Below, piece by piece: positions 52,621-63,355 of a stretch of 64,000 bases of DNA. Below the pieces are notes generated by a model. The model was not told the DNA's origin, did no database searches, and saw only the letters and a program-made list of their open reading frames with translations. The number at the start of each line of letters is the position of its first letter. Positions within the stretch are counted from its first letter, which is position 1. A program made the translations under genes and the position numbers. The DNA is from Atrichornis clamosus (lineage: Eukaryota > Chordata > Aves > Passeriformes > Menuridae): the NCBI GenBank assembly GCA_013400975.1, contig WBMZ01003295.1, positions 62,001 through 126,000 of the forward strand, read 5' to 3'.

Positions 52621-55600
52621 AGTACCAAACCAAATTAACATTTTGCAATGCTATCAGAGTCAATAAAGTAGAATGACAACACAAGCATCCATTGTATTTG
52701 CCTCACAATCATCACTGGAAAAATCCAACACTAGGAAGCTGTAATAGTCTCTCCCCCTCCCTAACAACCAGCTGTAACTACAAATAGAATACAAAAGATG
52801 AGTGACTAAATGAATTAGTCCTGAACTGCATCCTCTATCTTGTTAAATGCAGGAAGCCCACACAGAACAGTTTCAAAGGGACTAATGAAGGAGAAAGGCA
52901 AGCTCCAGGATCTCAGTCCTTGAATTGCCCAGCCTTCAGACAAAAGGTACCAGTTCTGCAAATAAAGGAACAAATCTTGCAGCTGCCCAGACTTAGAAAA
53001 CACCCTTTAAAATGCAAGACTTGTCCTTCATTAGGACCATGACAACTTCACTGTCCTAAGAGTACCATGCATTCTGTGTATTCAGCATGGGACAGTTTGT
53101 TGCTTGCCTGCCTTTAACAGTAGGTGCAGGTTTGGATTAGATTTACTAGCAGCTGTCACTTTTTGTACTAGTTTTCCACTTCCATGCATGTATGTAGTGT
53201 ATCTCGTAACACCACAAGTGTTATTTGCACAGAAGATGAGACAGCTGCATTGCAATTCTCTGCATTTTCCTTATTTATAATGCACTAGAAATTTAGAAGT
53301 GGGTTCTCAGCACCCTCTTGTGGAGCTGTGCTGTGGTAACCACCATCTATTAGCAAAATGTCATTGCAATTCAGAGCTATAGAACAGTTACTTTTGCAGT
53401 AAAACTAAATTGGAAAGTTAAATGTGAATGGCAACATGTGGTAGTTTATTATGATTTTTAATACCTGACTAAAACCAGTGTCTTGAGTGCAAGCATCTCT
53501 TGTGCCACATTCAAAAAGCTGCCCAGCTCTCCAGTGGCTCTCTTGCCATATATGAACTGTAATATTGTTAGTTCAGTGCTGGCAGAGGATCCTGTTTCTA
53601 TTAGAACGTGCATCTGTGCCTGCAGGCCTAGTCAGGATCAGAGATGTTGTCATTTAGGAAAAAAATTGCCTGTGGTGGCAGCACAGAATAAGTTCCTTCC
53701 AAGAGAAAATAGGATTCTTGCTCTGCTTATTAAGATGCCCATAGCCAGAAGCTCTTCCAACTTGGAACATCATTGCAATGCTTCTGTCAGGTCTGGGAAC
53801 AAATGGGAGGCTGAATGCTGCTCCTGGGTAATGTGTTTTTTTGATAAAGTGGCTTTCCTCCCCCAAGTGCGTGCTTGCAGTAAAATGCCCTGTGGAAGAG
53901 GACAGAGACAGAAATAGTATTTTATTCTGTGCTTGCATACATGTATCAGAAATGGCCAGTGTCCCTCTGTACGCAGCTGTTTTCCACACAATTTACAGAT
54001 CACATTAGGTTTTTAAGTGCAGCCTGAAGCATTCATCTAAGTCATATATACATACATGATACATACAATAAATAGTCCTAATTACACACACATGTGATAA
54101 GGGCTTCCCTCAATAAAACAGCTCCCAGCAATTTTAACCAAATCCTTAAAGCAGTTGCAGTGGCTGTTTAAATGCACAAGCCTAACCAGCAAGCCTTAGC
54201 GATGTTGATAACACTCACAGTGAATTAAAACATGCACAAAGTTTCTTGAGCATATCCTTCAGACTTTGTTCCTCTAAGGAACCCACAGGTGCTAAAATAT
54301 GCTCAACATTCCATCCTTCAAGGTTTTTTTTTCTGGATAGCAATACAATTTCTGCTCCAGGTATACTGAAATTGAAGATGTTTTTCCTTACACGCACACA
54401 GTGCAATTCCCCTTCATTGCCCCAGCTCAGCCCTGGAAGCACAGTTCTGCAGGTTGCTCCTACTGCAGGCAGCCTAAGCCCCTCACTTTCACCACACCCA
54501 CCTCTGAGAGCCTCCACAGTCCCAGGTGTCACGAGACCAGAAGGGTTTAACAAGGATGCCTCTCACTCACCACCCCTAACACCTACTGCAGTGCCCAGGC
54601 ACCTTCAACACATGTAACATTGGTAACAAAATACAAATTCCCACCAACGCGCATTTCTTCCCTTTGGCATTTTAACAAATTTGTTTTATTTTCTCTTAGG
54701 AAGTACAATTCAGGCACATACATACACAGTTACCTTTGAGAAAGTTAATACTACACAATAAAATACTGTGAACTTGGTTGTGGTTTTGTTCTATCTCACT
54801 TTTATTTTTTCAAACGTATAAATTCTAATATGTAGCTATTAGTTTTGTGTTCCCTTTGGAACACTGTACTCTTTTGTTGGATCCAGAATGATTTGTGCAG
54901 TTAAATGCACTTTCAGAAGCTATTCCTCCTGCAGAGCAGGAGCTCCTGCTTTCTGTGTCAGGCCAGACACAGGAGTTACAGGACACAGTCAGGAGAAGAG
55001 CAGCTGTACAATGACAGCCTTTTTCAGGCTTGCAAACTGTGCCTGTGCCTTTTTAAAAAAAGTAAAGGGCCAAGCCTTTACAATTTTAAAGGCATGGCCA
55101 TATCATTGTTCCCTTTACAATGGTACTGTGTACAACACATAACAAACAGATTTGCCACCATGCTTTCTGTGGGCTAGGCACAATGTATCAAAATTAAAAC
55201 AACTGTTTAATGAACAGTAACCTACACAGTCCAGCAAAGCCTGTAAGAAATGACAGACTAAAGTTAAGCATCTTAAAAAGACAGCTTTGAAAAGTGAAAT
55301 TCACAGATCTCAGCAGGAGCTACAGGGTTTCTGTTCATCAGATGGCTTGCAGGTCTATAAATATGATCAGAGTGTTAGGAAAAGAACATGGAAAAATTCT
55401 TACTCACAAGAATGTTGTATCATGGTGACCAGGAAAGCAGAGCAGAGCGGGCTCTTGCTCCCTCATGGCTTCTTTATGGTACTCCCTTCACTTTGCTAAA
55501 GCAGCTGCTCAGAGCAAACAGCAGTAGCTTTGGTAAGCAGTTGTCCCTGTGGCTGCTGACATCACTGGGACAGGCAGTACACTGATTCTCTATCAAAACC

Positions 55601-56555
55601 TTAATAGCTCACACATACAAAACAGACACACCAACTGATTGTTCATCTAAAGCAGAATTCATTTCATGCAATACCATTGCTGCCAACATGATCTGGAGAG
55701 CAACTAAGAAAACCTCAGTTGTGACATGTGCTACTGAAGAGCATCTTGCTACATAGCTAAGCTGGCAGGTATTATTTACACCTCTGATGGAAGGAGCTTA
55801 AGGCTACATTTTTGACCATATATTGAATATTACATATCTCATAAAGATTTGCAAGATTTTTAGACTATGACTTTTGCTTTTGTTTCTGGTCAGACTACCA
55901 GCAGTTTGTCACTTCCAAATAATCTGAATATGTACATTTTCTAATTTCCAGTCACAGCTTTCCAGACTTTGGTCACTGTTTGGCAAATGACTCTTGAGAA
56001 ATGCAGCATCTCAAGACTCCAGCAGAATGTCAGTGCATCACATTTTAATTCACTGGCCATTCCAGCTTGGTACCAGCCACAACTGAGACAAGTGTGAGAG
56101 CAGCTAAGCTGTTTCCTTCTCCCTTATTAAAGTGTACCAATATACATATGTAGCTTGACTTGGGATTTCTTCTTGTGCACTCTGAAGATTACTTCCCATT
56201 TTACAGTGACAAGAGCAAAGCCTAGAAATAGACGTGTTTAACTCACTTTACTGCCAGTGTAAGGCTTGGTGTCCTCATCCATTGATATGCCATGCAATAA
56301 CCAGCTGTTATTGTCAAGTCAACTGTTTTGTAGCTTCGTAACACTGTGCAAACCCCTGAAACAGATGATCAAAAGTATGTGTATATATGCATATAAATCC
56401 TGTCAAGAACACTTACCCTTAAGAAATTATTTATCTCTACCTCATTAACTATATTTTGAAAACAAATCAAGAAAGGTTAAAAGCATGTTTCTGAACAGTT
56501 TGCTCTCTGAGCACAATAAAAAAACCTCTCTGCTGTAAAAAAAATTCCATATAAG

Positions 56556-56561
56556 TTTATT
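56556..56561 (-). terminator. PRMT7: PRMT7 polyadenylation signal
   Basis: AATAAA on the minus strand only 33 nt after the stop codon, followed about 40 nt later by a T-rich, GT-containing stretch on the same strand. It predicts a very short 3'UTR of about 50-60 nt. Use of more distal signals cannot be excluded. Confidence 0.6.
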
Positions 56562-56594
56562 ATAATTTAGGACTATGAGCAAAAGGAAAGTATT

Positions 56595-56750
56595 TTACAA
56601 TAGCTTAAAATCCATGGCAATCTCTCCTGTCTTTGTGTCAAAATTTATAGCATATGTGACAGCAGTAGGGTCTGACAGAGTTTCTGATTCAATAACAGAG
56701 CTGAAGAAATAAACAGCTTGCTTGCAGTGGGGATTCCATTCACAGTTTCC
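56595..56750 (-). CDS. PRMT7: PRMT7 last coding exon
   Basis: The minus-strand acceptor ctctcctgcag|GGAAACTGT opens 156 nt (51 residues and TAA at 56595-56597). It encodes [16 protein letters not shown], then a variable loop and [31 protein letters not shown] is a PRMT7 signature near the C-terminus. The tail after MDFK is shortened relative to mammals. Confidence 0.95.
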   Translation of the reverse strand, partial: GNCEWNPHCKQAVYFFSSVIESETLSDPTAVTYAINFDTKTGEIAMDFKLL

Positions 56751-59700
56751 CTGCAGGAGAGAGTTAAAAGTGAAAGCAGTCAAAAATCTACAATACTATT
56801 ACTACACAGTAACAATGTAGGAAGAGTTTTTGTTCCCAGCTGAGCACACAATGATCAACAGTTATCATTTACAACATTGCCAGCCACTCCAGTACAGAAC
56901 ACATAACTTGAAATACCATATGCTACACCATACACTGAAGCCATAGAGTTAAAAATGGAGCTGGTCAAAGAATACTGAGATAGAATACTAAAAATATTTA
57001 GCCCCTTTTGCTAAACTGAGATGAGGTATTTGTATGAATAAACTCTACTTTGCCCTAGCATCCCATTTAAATTCTGAATTTGCTTCCAAATTAGGGAGCA
57101 TTTGGATCCAATTCAGACTCTCCCATTTTAAGGTGCATCTCCTGCTCCCCGCAAAAACATGAACAGATGTTTTTACAATTCTGACTACACAGTATTCAAA
57201 CAGTGTAACAAGGAGCACTACAAAACCCAAACATGGCCAACAGAGGCTCACTGCAATCCTACAGATTTTGACATAATAAATTAGATTGAAGAAATACCTT
57301 TTCATTTGAAATTTGCATCAGTCCTGTACTAATGGAGGTATCGGCAGCAAGATGATATTCCATCCACAGAACTGCTCCATGGCTCCTTCCTTTCCTGGGG
57401 AGAGGTGGAGGATAAAACCTGTTACTTTACACAATACTGGCAGCTTAAAACACTGCACTAGTGTTTAAGTGAGAGCTGTAAAAGCGTGAGCAACTTCTTT
57501 CTTTGAAAAAAAAAAAGCTGAACAGCTGAGTGATTTCGTAATTGGGCAGCAACTTTAAAAGTATTTGCAGATATGAAATCTAAAAAAGGCAAGGAAGAGA
57601 ATATGTCATAACTACATCTGCTCAGAAGCACAGCCACTTAACCAGCAGTGATGAACATGGCATAAATTACACGGTATATTCACAGTAGTTCCTTTAGAGA
57701 CCCCAAATTCTACTGTTTCCGAATTCTGAGGAAATATTTACCACATGTACCATGTCACAGCAAGTGCCTGCTCCACAAGGAGCAGAGGCCATGTCAGTGT
57801 GCTGCCTACAAACACAACTGCTGCAAAGGCACAGAGACCCCACACAGATGGTTCTGCATTCTAACAAACTTGAGTTTTGTTTCATGAGAAACACAGCCGT
57901 GTTTATGTAAGCTCTAGATTAAGCAAATAAAACTTTCTCATTTTTTAATTCTTAACAGCATTTCAAGTTTGAACAGAATTAAGTACAATCTGCAGTTACA
58001 GTGAAACGTATCTCAAAAGATGTGGCAAATATCAAGATTTATAGGAAGAAGAGCATTTAAGGAAGAAGAGCATACACATTAAAAGCTAGTAAGACAGTAA
58101 TTGAAAAGTTATCAAATATAGTAATTTATTAAGTATTAAACACAATAATTTGACAAGCTAAGTAGGAGCTTATTCGGCAAGAACTCAGCAATAGGAAACA
58201 AACAGAAAGATTAAAACCATCCAGACTTGTGTTTTCTTTAAACTATAAATTAATCTGTTTGAATTTTAAATCATGGTGACATCAAGTAAAATGTTATTTT
58301 TTAAACAGAGGCATATTATCTAATCTAATAATGTCTAATATTATTGTATTATTGCAATAGCCTACTGTGAATAGCCACAGTAAGTTTGTGTCAGAGTAAC
58401 TTCTACAACTTTAGGCCACATTATTAAAAACTGTCCAAGTACATTCCCACCAGTTAAGAGTAACACACAAAGAGCTTGACAATGAGGTAAAAAAACGGCT
58501 GATGACAAGAACATTTACTGCAATGAGAAAACTGACCGTAAGAGATTTACAGAACCCTCTGTGCTGAGGCCGTGTTGTGGTACAGTCTTTGTGAAGTCAA
58601 ATGTCAAAACTTCCTGTGGGTCTGAGAGTGACTTGCAAGGATATTCCCACAGAGGGTGAGGTTCTGCTTCCTTGGATTCCCTAAAATTCAGAGAATCCTG
58701 AAGAAAGGAAGGATTAAAATGAACTGAAAACAATAGAAATGCAAACAGTCCATGTTTTCAAGGTAATTATGGGTCCTGAATTTAAGCAATAAAGCTGCAA
58801 GAGGGCAGCACTGCACTTCTAAGGCACAAGGGAAAAAATGTCATACATGCATGAAACCAAGTGTTATGATTTGGCCCTCAGCCCTGAAACAGAAACGGGC
58901 ACTTTCAAAATACAATGGATTTAAATTTTCTTCTCCCTCAAGATGAATTCCACTCCACAACTGCTTGCACTCCTCCACAATGACTGTAATCTAAATGGCT
59001 AATTTAAATATGGATATTGATAATACAGCTTGAGAAACAGACAAATCTCAAACAATGGTGTTCTGCCTAACACACAAGTTTTTTAACAGTCACTATTTTG
59101 TGCTGAACTATTTACAGCCTTCTTACTTTAATCATATCATCCATAGTCCGGACATCAAAACCTTCACAGGTGCCACATGGACTCCGGATTCTCCATAAGT
59201 CCTATAAATGAAAACAGGGTTTTGTTTGGCTTTATTAAAGGAAAAAGGAAATCTTAAAGTAATTTTAGCTGTAGATTAGACATTTGATAGCGAGCCAGAT
59301 AAAGACTTCTTACTATGTATATATTCTTAATATGTATATATTCCTAAACCATTACAACTACCGCAAGAACCAGAAGATAAAAAATGTTTTCCCAGAACTG
59401 CACTAAGTTGGTTATTCTTTAATCACTGTTTTCAACTCCTCTAAAGCATCTGCCACATTTCTTGCAATCTCTGTGGGTAGTTTACTTTAGAGCAGGCACA
59501 GATTTGCCAAGATTAAACCCTTCCAGCCCCTCCATTTTCAGTATCCAGCACAGTAAGTGCTCCCAGTTGCATCCAACACCTCAAAGACCACCACACTTCC
59601 CTTCAGCCTCCCAAAGTGGAGATCATTTTACACACTTCATACTATGCCCCTCATTGACCTTGGCAACCCCCTGGACAGACAATGATTCAGTTCAACACTT

Positions 59701-62700
59701 GCCTCTTCTCAGACCTCATTAATGGTCTCTTACCAGAACACATTCAAGAGCTGTGAATGCACACATTTCATTACCTGCTTTACAAGCTGGCAGCAGGACT
59801 ACTACACATTTAAACAAATACTGTTATCATTGATGCCTGAATACAGCATGAACTGGAGTGACTGTCAAGTCTCTGAATGTTTCACCAAATAGAAATACCA
59901 AAACAGACATGCAGCATCCTGCTCCCTAAATGCAATTATGGATGAAACAAATTTGTAACTCTAGTAATGTCATCAGATTTTTTCTCCTGGATCCAGTTTT
60001 TGCTAATTGCTTAACCCTGATGACATATCCATTCTGAAAAGACAGAACAGCCTACAGAACCAGTTCTGCAGGATACCTTACAAAGCTATATCTGTTCCTT
60101 CTGTCTAACCACGAACTGGTAAATGCAGAGGGTTTTTTTGAAACCCCTCAGATTCTAGCCTTTGAATCTAGATTCACCACTGAACAAAGAAGAAAATGTA
60201 AAATTAAAGCAATAGCTTTGGGGATAGCTTAATGGAACAAAATACAATTAAATGTTCTACCAAAATATGTATGCGGAATCATCTCTGAACAAACCCTGTA
60301 TATGAAAGTGTAAAACTGAGGGTTGGGTGACAAGAATGTTACTCTACATTCTGCTACCAGACTGCTGAATAATCTTCAGTCATCACTCTGCATGCTTCAG
60401 TTTCCTCACCCAGAACACAAAGAGAATAATGCCTACTTCCTCACAAAACGCTTTGAGTTCTAGGGAAGTAAATCCTCTAAGATAAGACAGCATGGAATTA
60501 AAATTAACTGCTTATCTCAAGCTGATTACTGTTGATTAGTCTTAAATATCTGCTTCCTATTACAAGATTCAGATTTACATTATTTACTCAGTATATACTT
60601 AAACTCTGTATATTTTTGGAGAAAACTGAAAGATATGTAAAAATGTGCACTGCAGCTGATTAGTCCCAGAGGGAAGAAGAACAAACATGCACAAATCAAA
60701 GGCAGAAGTAAGAGAACAAAGTTAAGAACATTCGAATAAGGAAACTGTTAAGGGAGACATAAAAACTGCACAGCTGGGGAGCCAAAAGAAAGAAAAAATT
60801 GCTAAAAAGATGCGGCATTTTTAACAGATAAACTGAAGGTTATTCTTATGTGAAAATTCATTAGATTATAGGCCTTTTAATTTACAGAAATGTATATTTA
60901 TTTACACAATCTCAGACTACAGAGTTCTCTTACTTAAGGTACTGAACTTTGCATATTAATGACGAAAGTACTTATTTAATGTCCATTGCCATTGTAGGTA
61001 AACACTTCACAATCTTTAGTTATAAAGCCCTTAATAACTGGAAAAAGTAAGTTTATAAATTTGAACAATATCTGAAAGATGACTTTTCAAAATATTTTTA
61101 AGATGTGCTCATATTCAGAACCGTGCACAGCCTCAAGCAGTTAAAAAAAGAACATGCAATTAAGAATCCTGCCTACAATCTTATGAAGCCTCATTTCAAA
61201 AACTGGTATGTTGCAGAGTATCTACTTCATACATATATTTATATATAAATAATAAAATATCTAACTTTATAAATAACTACCATTGTCAGATGCTTCAGCA
61301 ATGTCTAATCTGAAGAAATACCTTAAAACATTCAGCACTTTCATCTTAAATGGCAAAATTACTTGATTTGCTGACAAAGGATGGCTGAAAGAGCAAAACT
61401 CACCTTCAAGATAACAAACACTCTTTTCTCAGGTGGCAAGTACAGAACATATTGGACAGTATTAAGATGCAATAAACTTGTCATTTAAAAGTCCTGGAAG
61501 TTTACTCAGATTTAACTGGATTTGAGTAAACATCTAAACAATCTCACCTGGAACTCCACGATCATCATGTGCAAAGAGGCAGACTGAGGCAGGACAGTGA
61601 CATTGCTGGCAAGGTGACTGCTCACAGCTGTCCTGGCATACCAGAAATACAGGTTATGCCACGGCAACAAACTTGTGGTGAAGAATGGCTCTCCCACAAG
61701 CACAGAAATCTTGGCAAAGAAAGGAAGAGATAAAAAGCATTATAATAAAGAACAACTCATAACACAGGCTGTTTAGATCTTCCAATAGCTACCAATGCAA
61801 TATATTAAGTGAAATCATATAGATAAAAACTTCTACGGCTCCTTAAGGATTTAATTACTGTATACTGCACATACAGCACACCAGGCATCACTTTGTAGGT
61901 TTAGTTAGCAAAGTTTGCAAGAAAATATTGCAGTTTGAGGTTGGAAGGCTTTGTAATGAGTCATAGAATTCTGAAGTTTTTATGTTATTACTTTCAAATA
62001 GATTGTAATCTTTCTGAGTGGCCTGTGAAAGGAGAGCTACAGCCTTGGAGAACACGTGCAGTTAAACCAGTTAAACTGCCTTAACAACTGGTGCAGACTA
62101 TGCAGCAAGGGAAAGTCAGACCCTTTCAAAAACAAAGCAATAATCCCCCCCACAATCTTTAGTCTCCTTTAGTTTTAGTGGCACATGGTGTGAACCATTT
62201 ACTCATTACATTTTATATGAACTGGGATACAACAGGATTCATTGTGGTTACAATGGCACAGCAGGAAAGCTTCATTTTTACCATCTGCTCCCTACCAACC
62301 GCCTGACATTCAGTATATTGGACAATTGTAACACACCTTTTTATCTTCCAAATGAGAAGGCTTCAGCAACTCAGGACGTGCTTCTATTATTTTGATTTTA
62401 TCTTCAAGATGATTTGCCTCAAAAAACTAAAATCAAAAAATAACACAGTCTTTATCAAAAGCCACAGTTCAGACTCAAACCCATACCAAAATAATAATTT
62501 TATTGAAACGAAGTTATAAAAAGTAGCCAACAGAAATTTTAAAAATACTGCCTACAATGACTCATCAGGATGACATAAGTCTATTCTTGAAGGCTGTGTG
62601 CACCTAGAGCCAACATGTCACACCCAGTGAATTAAAGCATGTGCCCCTCAGACACTTTCAATTAACTATATAAAAAGGCAGATAATACAAAAGCTGCCTC

Positions 62701-63355
62701 ACCTTCATTCATTTGTACTTTGAAGCATATAGGATGGACAGTCAAGACAGATAAGAATCACTTCAACTATGAATACATTGCACACTTGGCTTCCCTCTGA
62801 GACCAGGTTTGGGCCCTCATTTGGCCACCATTCCTCTTTCTGTACTCCTAAGCCACAGGCTGAGCCAGACCTCTTTCAAATATACAGTGCCAACTAAAAC
62901 AGCCACAGCCAAATGATGACTTCAGGAAGCTGCTTCCAGTTGCTTTTTAGACACCAGCTGCCTCTCCTGAACAGCCTCCACGCCACTGGCAGAGCCTTCC
63001 ATGCCCTCCCCCAGGGCAGCAGCCGAAACACCATTGGCAGCAGAGAGTCAGTGCCTGCTGTCCCCTGAGAGCAAAGAGCACAGTAGGCATTCCCAACTTG
63101 TCTCAGCTGGAAGACAGAACTGCTGGATGCTACTTGCCAGGCAAGACTGGTGCAAGCTTTGGGATGCTCTCACATTCCACTAATCCTCAGAAACAGCTTG
63201 GCTTTTATCCCCAAGGCAATGATGGCAGCAGAGCAGTAGCTCAAGCAGACAAGCCAAGAGGGATCTGCAAGGAGAGATCCAGCTGTAACAGAAAATGGAA
63301 TACTCACTTTTTCCATGACAGAACAGGACACACCAGAGTTTTCTAATGTAAACAC
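56595..63355 (-). CDS. PRMT7: PRMT7, protein arginine N-methyltransferase 7, C-terminal part (seven exons)
   Basis: Read on the minus strand: 63355-63308, 62426-62337, 61709-61548, 59201-59127, 58697-58537, 57394-57298 and 56750-56595; 789 nt, 262 residues plus TAA. The mammalian protein is about 692 residues, so roughly the last 38 percent is here and the 5' exons lie beyond the right edge. PRMT7 makes monomethylarginine on histones and other proteins using S-adenosylmethionine. It consists of two tandem methyltransferase modules, the second being catalytically degenerate. The part here is the second module: the strand VFTLENSG, the segment [20 protein letters not shown] (the counterpart of the double-E region), [26 protein letters not shown], and [12 protein letters not shown] near the C-terminus. 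The tail is a few residues shorter than in mammals ([10 protein letters not shown]). Similarity is colinear throughout and was recognised by eye. Confidence 0.95.
56751..57297 (-). other. PRMT7: Last PRMT7 intron
   Basis: A 0.55-kb intron (gtattt ... ctgcag) with no recognised internal feature. Confidence 0.85.
57298..57394 (-). CDS. PRMT7: PRMT7 internal exon ([12 protein letters not shown]...)
   Basis: The minus-strand acceptor ctctccccag|GAAAGG and donor GAAAAG|gtattt bound 97 nt. One base completes the Arg codon from the previous exon, followed by 32 codons encoding [15 protein letters not shown], then the ISTGL segment. It contains no stop in this frame and matches the mammalian [12 protein letters not shown] segment. 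The donor gtattt is weak. Confidence 0.93.
57395..58536 (-). other. PRMT7: PRMT7 intron
   Basis: A 1.1-kb GT-AG intron. It contains a 17-bp tandem duplication at 58043-58073; otherwise nothing was recognised. Confidence 0.85.
58043..58073. repeat. 17-bp tandem duplication in PRMT7 intron
   Basis: AGGAAGAAGAGCAT occurs at 58043-58056 and again at 58060-58073, a 17-bp period. Confidence 0.8.
58537..58697 (-). CDS. PRMT7: PRMT7 internal exon ([16 protein letters not shown]...)
   Basis: The minus-strand acceptor tttcttcag|GATTCTCTG and donor TTACG|gtcagt bound 161 nt. It encodes [20 protein letters not shown], then [15 protein letters not shown]. It ends after two bases of an Arg codon completed by the next exon. 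The donor gtcagt is non-consensus at +3. Confidence 0.94.
58698..59126 (-). other. PRMT7: PRMT7 intron
   Basis: A 0.43-kb intron (gtaaga ... cttcag) with no recognised internal feature. Confidence 0.85.
59127..59201 (-). CDS. PRMT7: PRMT7 internal exon ([10 protein letters not shown]...)
   Basis: The minus-strand acceptor catttatag|GACTTATGG and donor ATTAAA|gtaaga bound 75 nt, 25 codons in phase 0. It encodes [17 protein letters not shown] and TMDDMIK, nearly identical to mammalian PRMT7. Confidence 0.95.
59314..59347. repeat. 17-bp tandem pair in PRMT7 intron
   Basis: TATGTATATATTCTTAA is followed directly by a second copy with one T-to-C change. Confidence 0.85.
60385..60490 (-). repeat. 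MIR-like SINE remnant, antisense
   Basis: Plus-strand gcttcagtttcctcacccag, agagaataatgcctacttcc and tcacaaaacgctttgag parallel the antisense MIR core (cctcagtttcctcatctgta, ggataataatacctacctc). It is short, diverged and inside a PRMT7 intron. Confidence 0.45.
61548..61709 (-). CDS. PRMT7: PRMT7 internal exon (VLVGEPFF...)
   Basis: 162 nt, 54 codons in phase 0. It carries the best conserved PRMT7 stretch, [20 protein letters not shown], then ARTAV, PQSASLH and VEFQ. The acceptor is ctttctttgccaag|ATTTCTG, an AAG rather than the commoner CAG or TAG, but it has a good pyrimidine tract and the frame requires it. The donor is CAG|gtgaga. Confidence 0.95.
61710..62336 (-). other. PRMT7: PRMT7 intron
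   Basis: A 0.63-kb intron (gtgtgt ... ccaag) with no recognised internal feature. Confidence 0.85.
62337..62426 (-). CDS. PRMT7: PRMT7 internal exon ([11 protein letters not shown]...)
   Basis: The minus-strand acceptor gattttag|TTTTTTGAG and donor AAAAAG|gtgtgt bound 90 nt, 30 codons in phase 0. It encodes [20 protein letters not shown] and ten further residues, matching the known ANHLEDKI segment. The second half of the exon diverges from mammals. Confidence 0.93.
62427..63307 (-). other. PRMT7: PRMT7 intron
   Basis: A 0.88-kb intron (gtgagt ... tttag) with no recognised internal feature. Confidence 0.85.
63308..63355 (-). CDS. PRMT7: PRMT7 internal exon (VFTLEN...)
   Basis: The minus-strand acceptor cttcattag|GTGTTTACA and donor GAAAAA|gtgagt bound 48 nt, 16 codons in phase 0. 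It encodes [16 protein letters not shown], the acidic-end strand of the second Rossmann module that follows the glycine-rich loop. It is the most upstream PRMT7 exon visible; the preceding exon is not found between 63356 and 64000. Confidence 0.9.

Larger units (their letters stand above)
43181..56535. other. Intergenic region between convergent SMPD3 and PRMT7
   Basis: About 13 kb between the two polyadenylation regions. It contains one CR1 tail (46575-46732), one MIR-like remnant (52410-52620), an (AAC)n run at 45321-45336 and an AT-rich patch near 52180-52250. Open frames here, such as 43999-44505, lack family features. A noncoding RNA cannot be excluded from sequence alone. Confidence 0.7.
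59202..61547 (-). other. PRMT7: PRMT7 intron
   Basis: A 2.3-kb intron. It holds a 17-bp tandem pair at 59314-59347, a MIR-like remnant at about 60385-60490 and an AT-rich patch at 61225-61260. Confidence 0.85.

Noticed and set aside
61940..61985. ggttggaaggc ... gagtcatagaattc, reminiscent of a CR1 tail
   Set aside because: Only two short words match and their spacing is wrong for a CR1 3' end.
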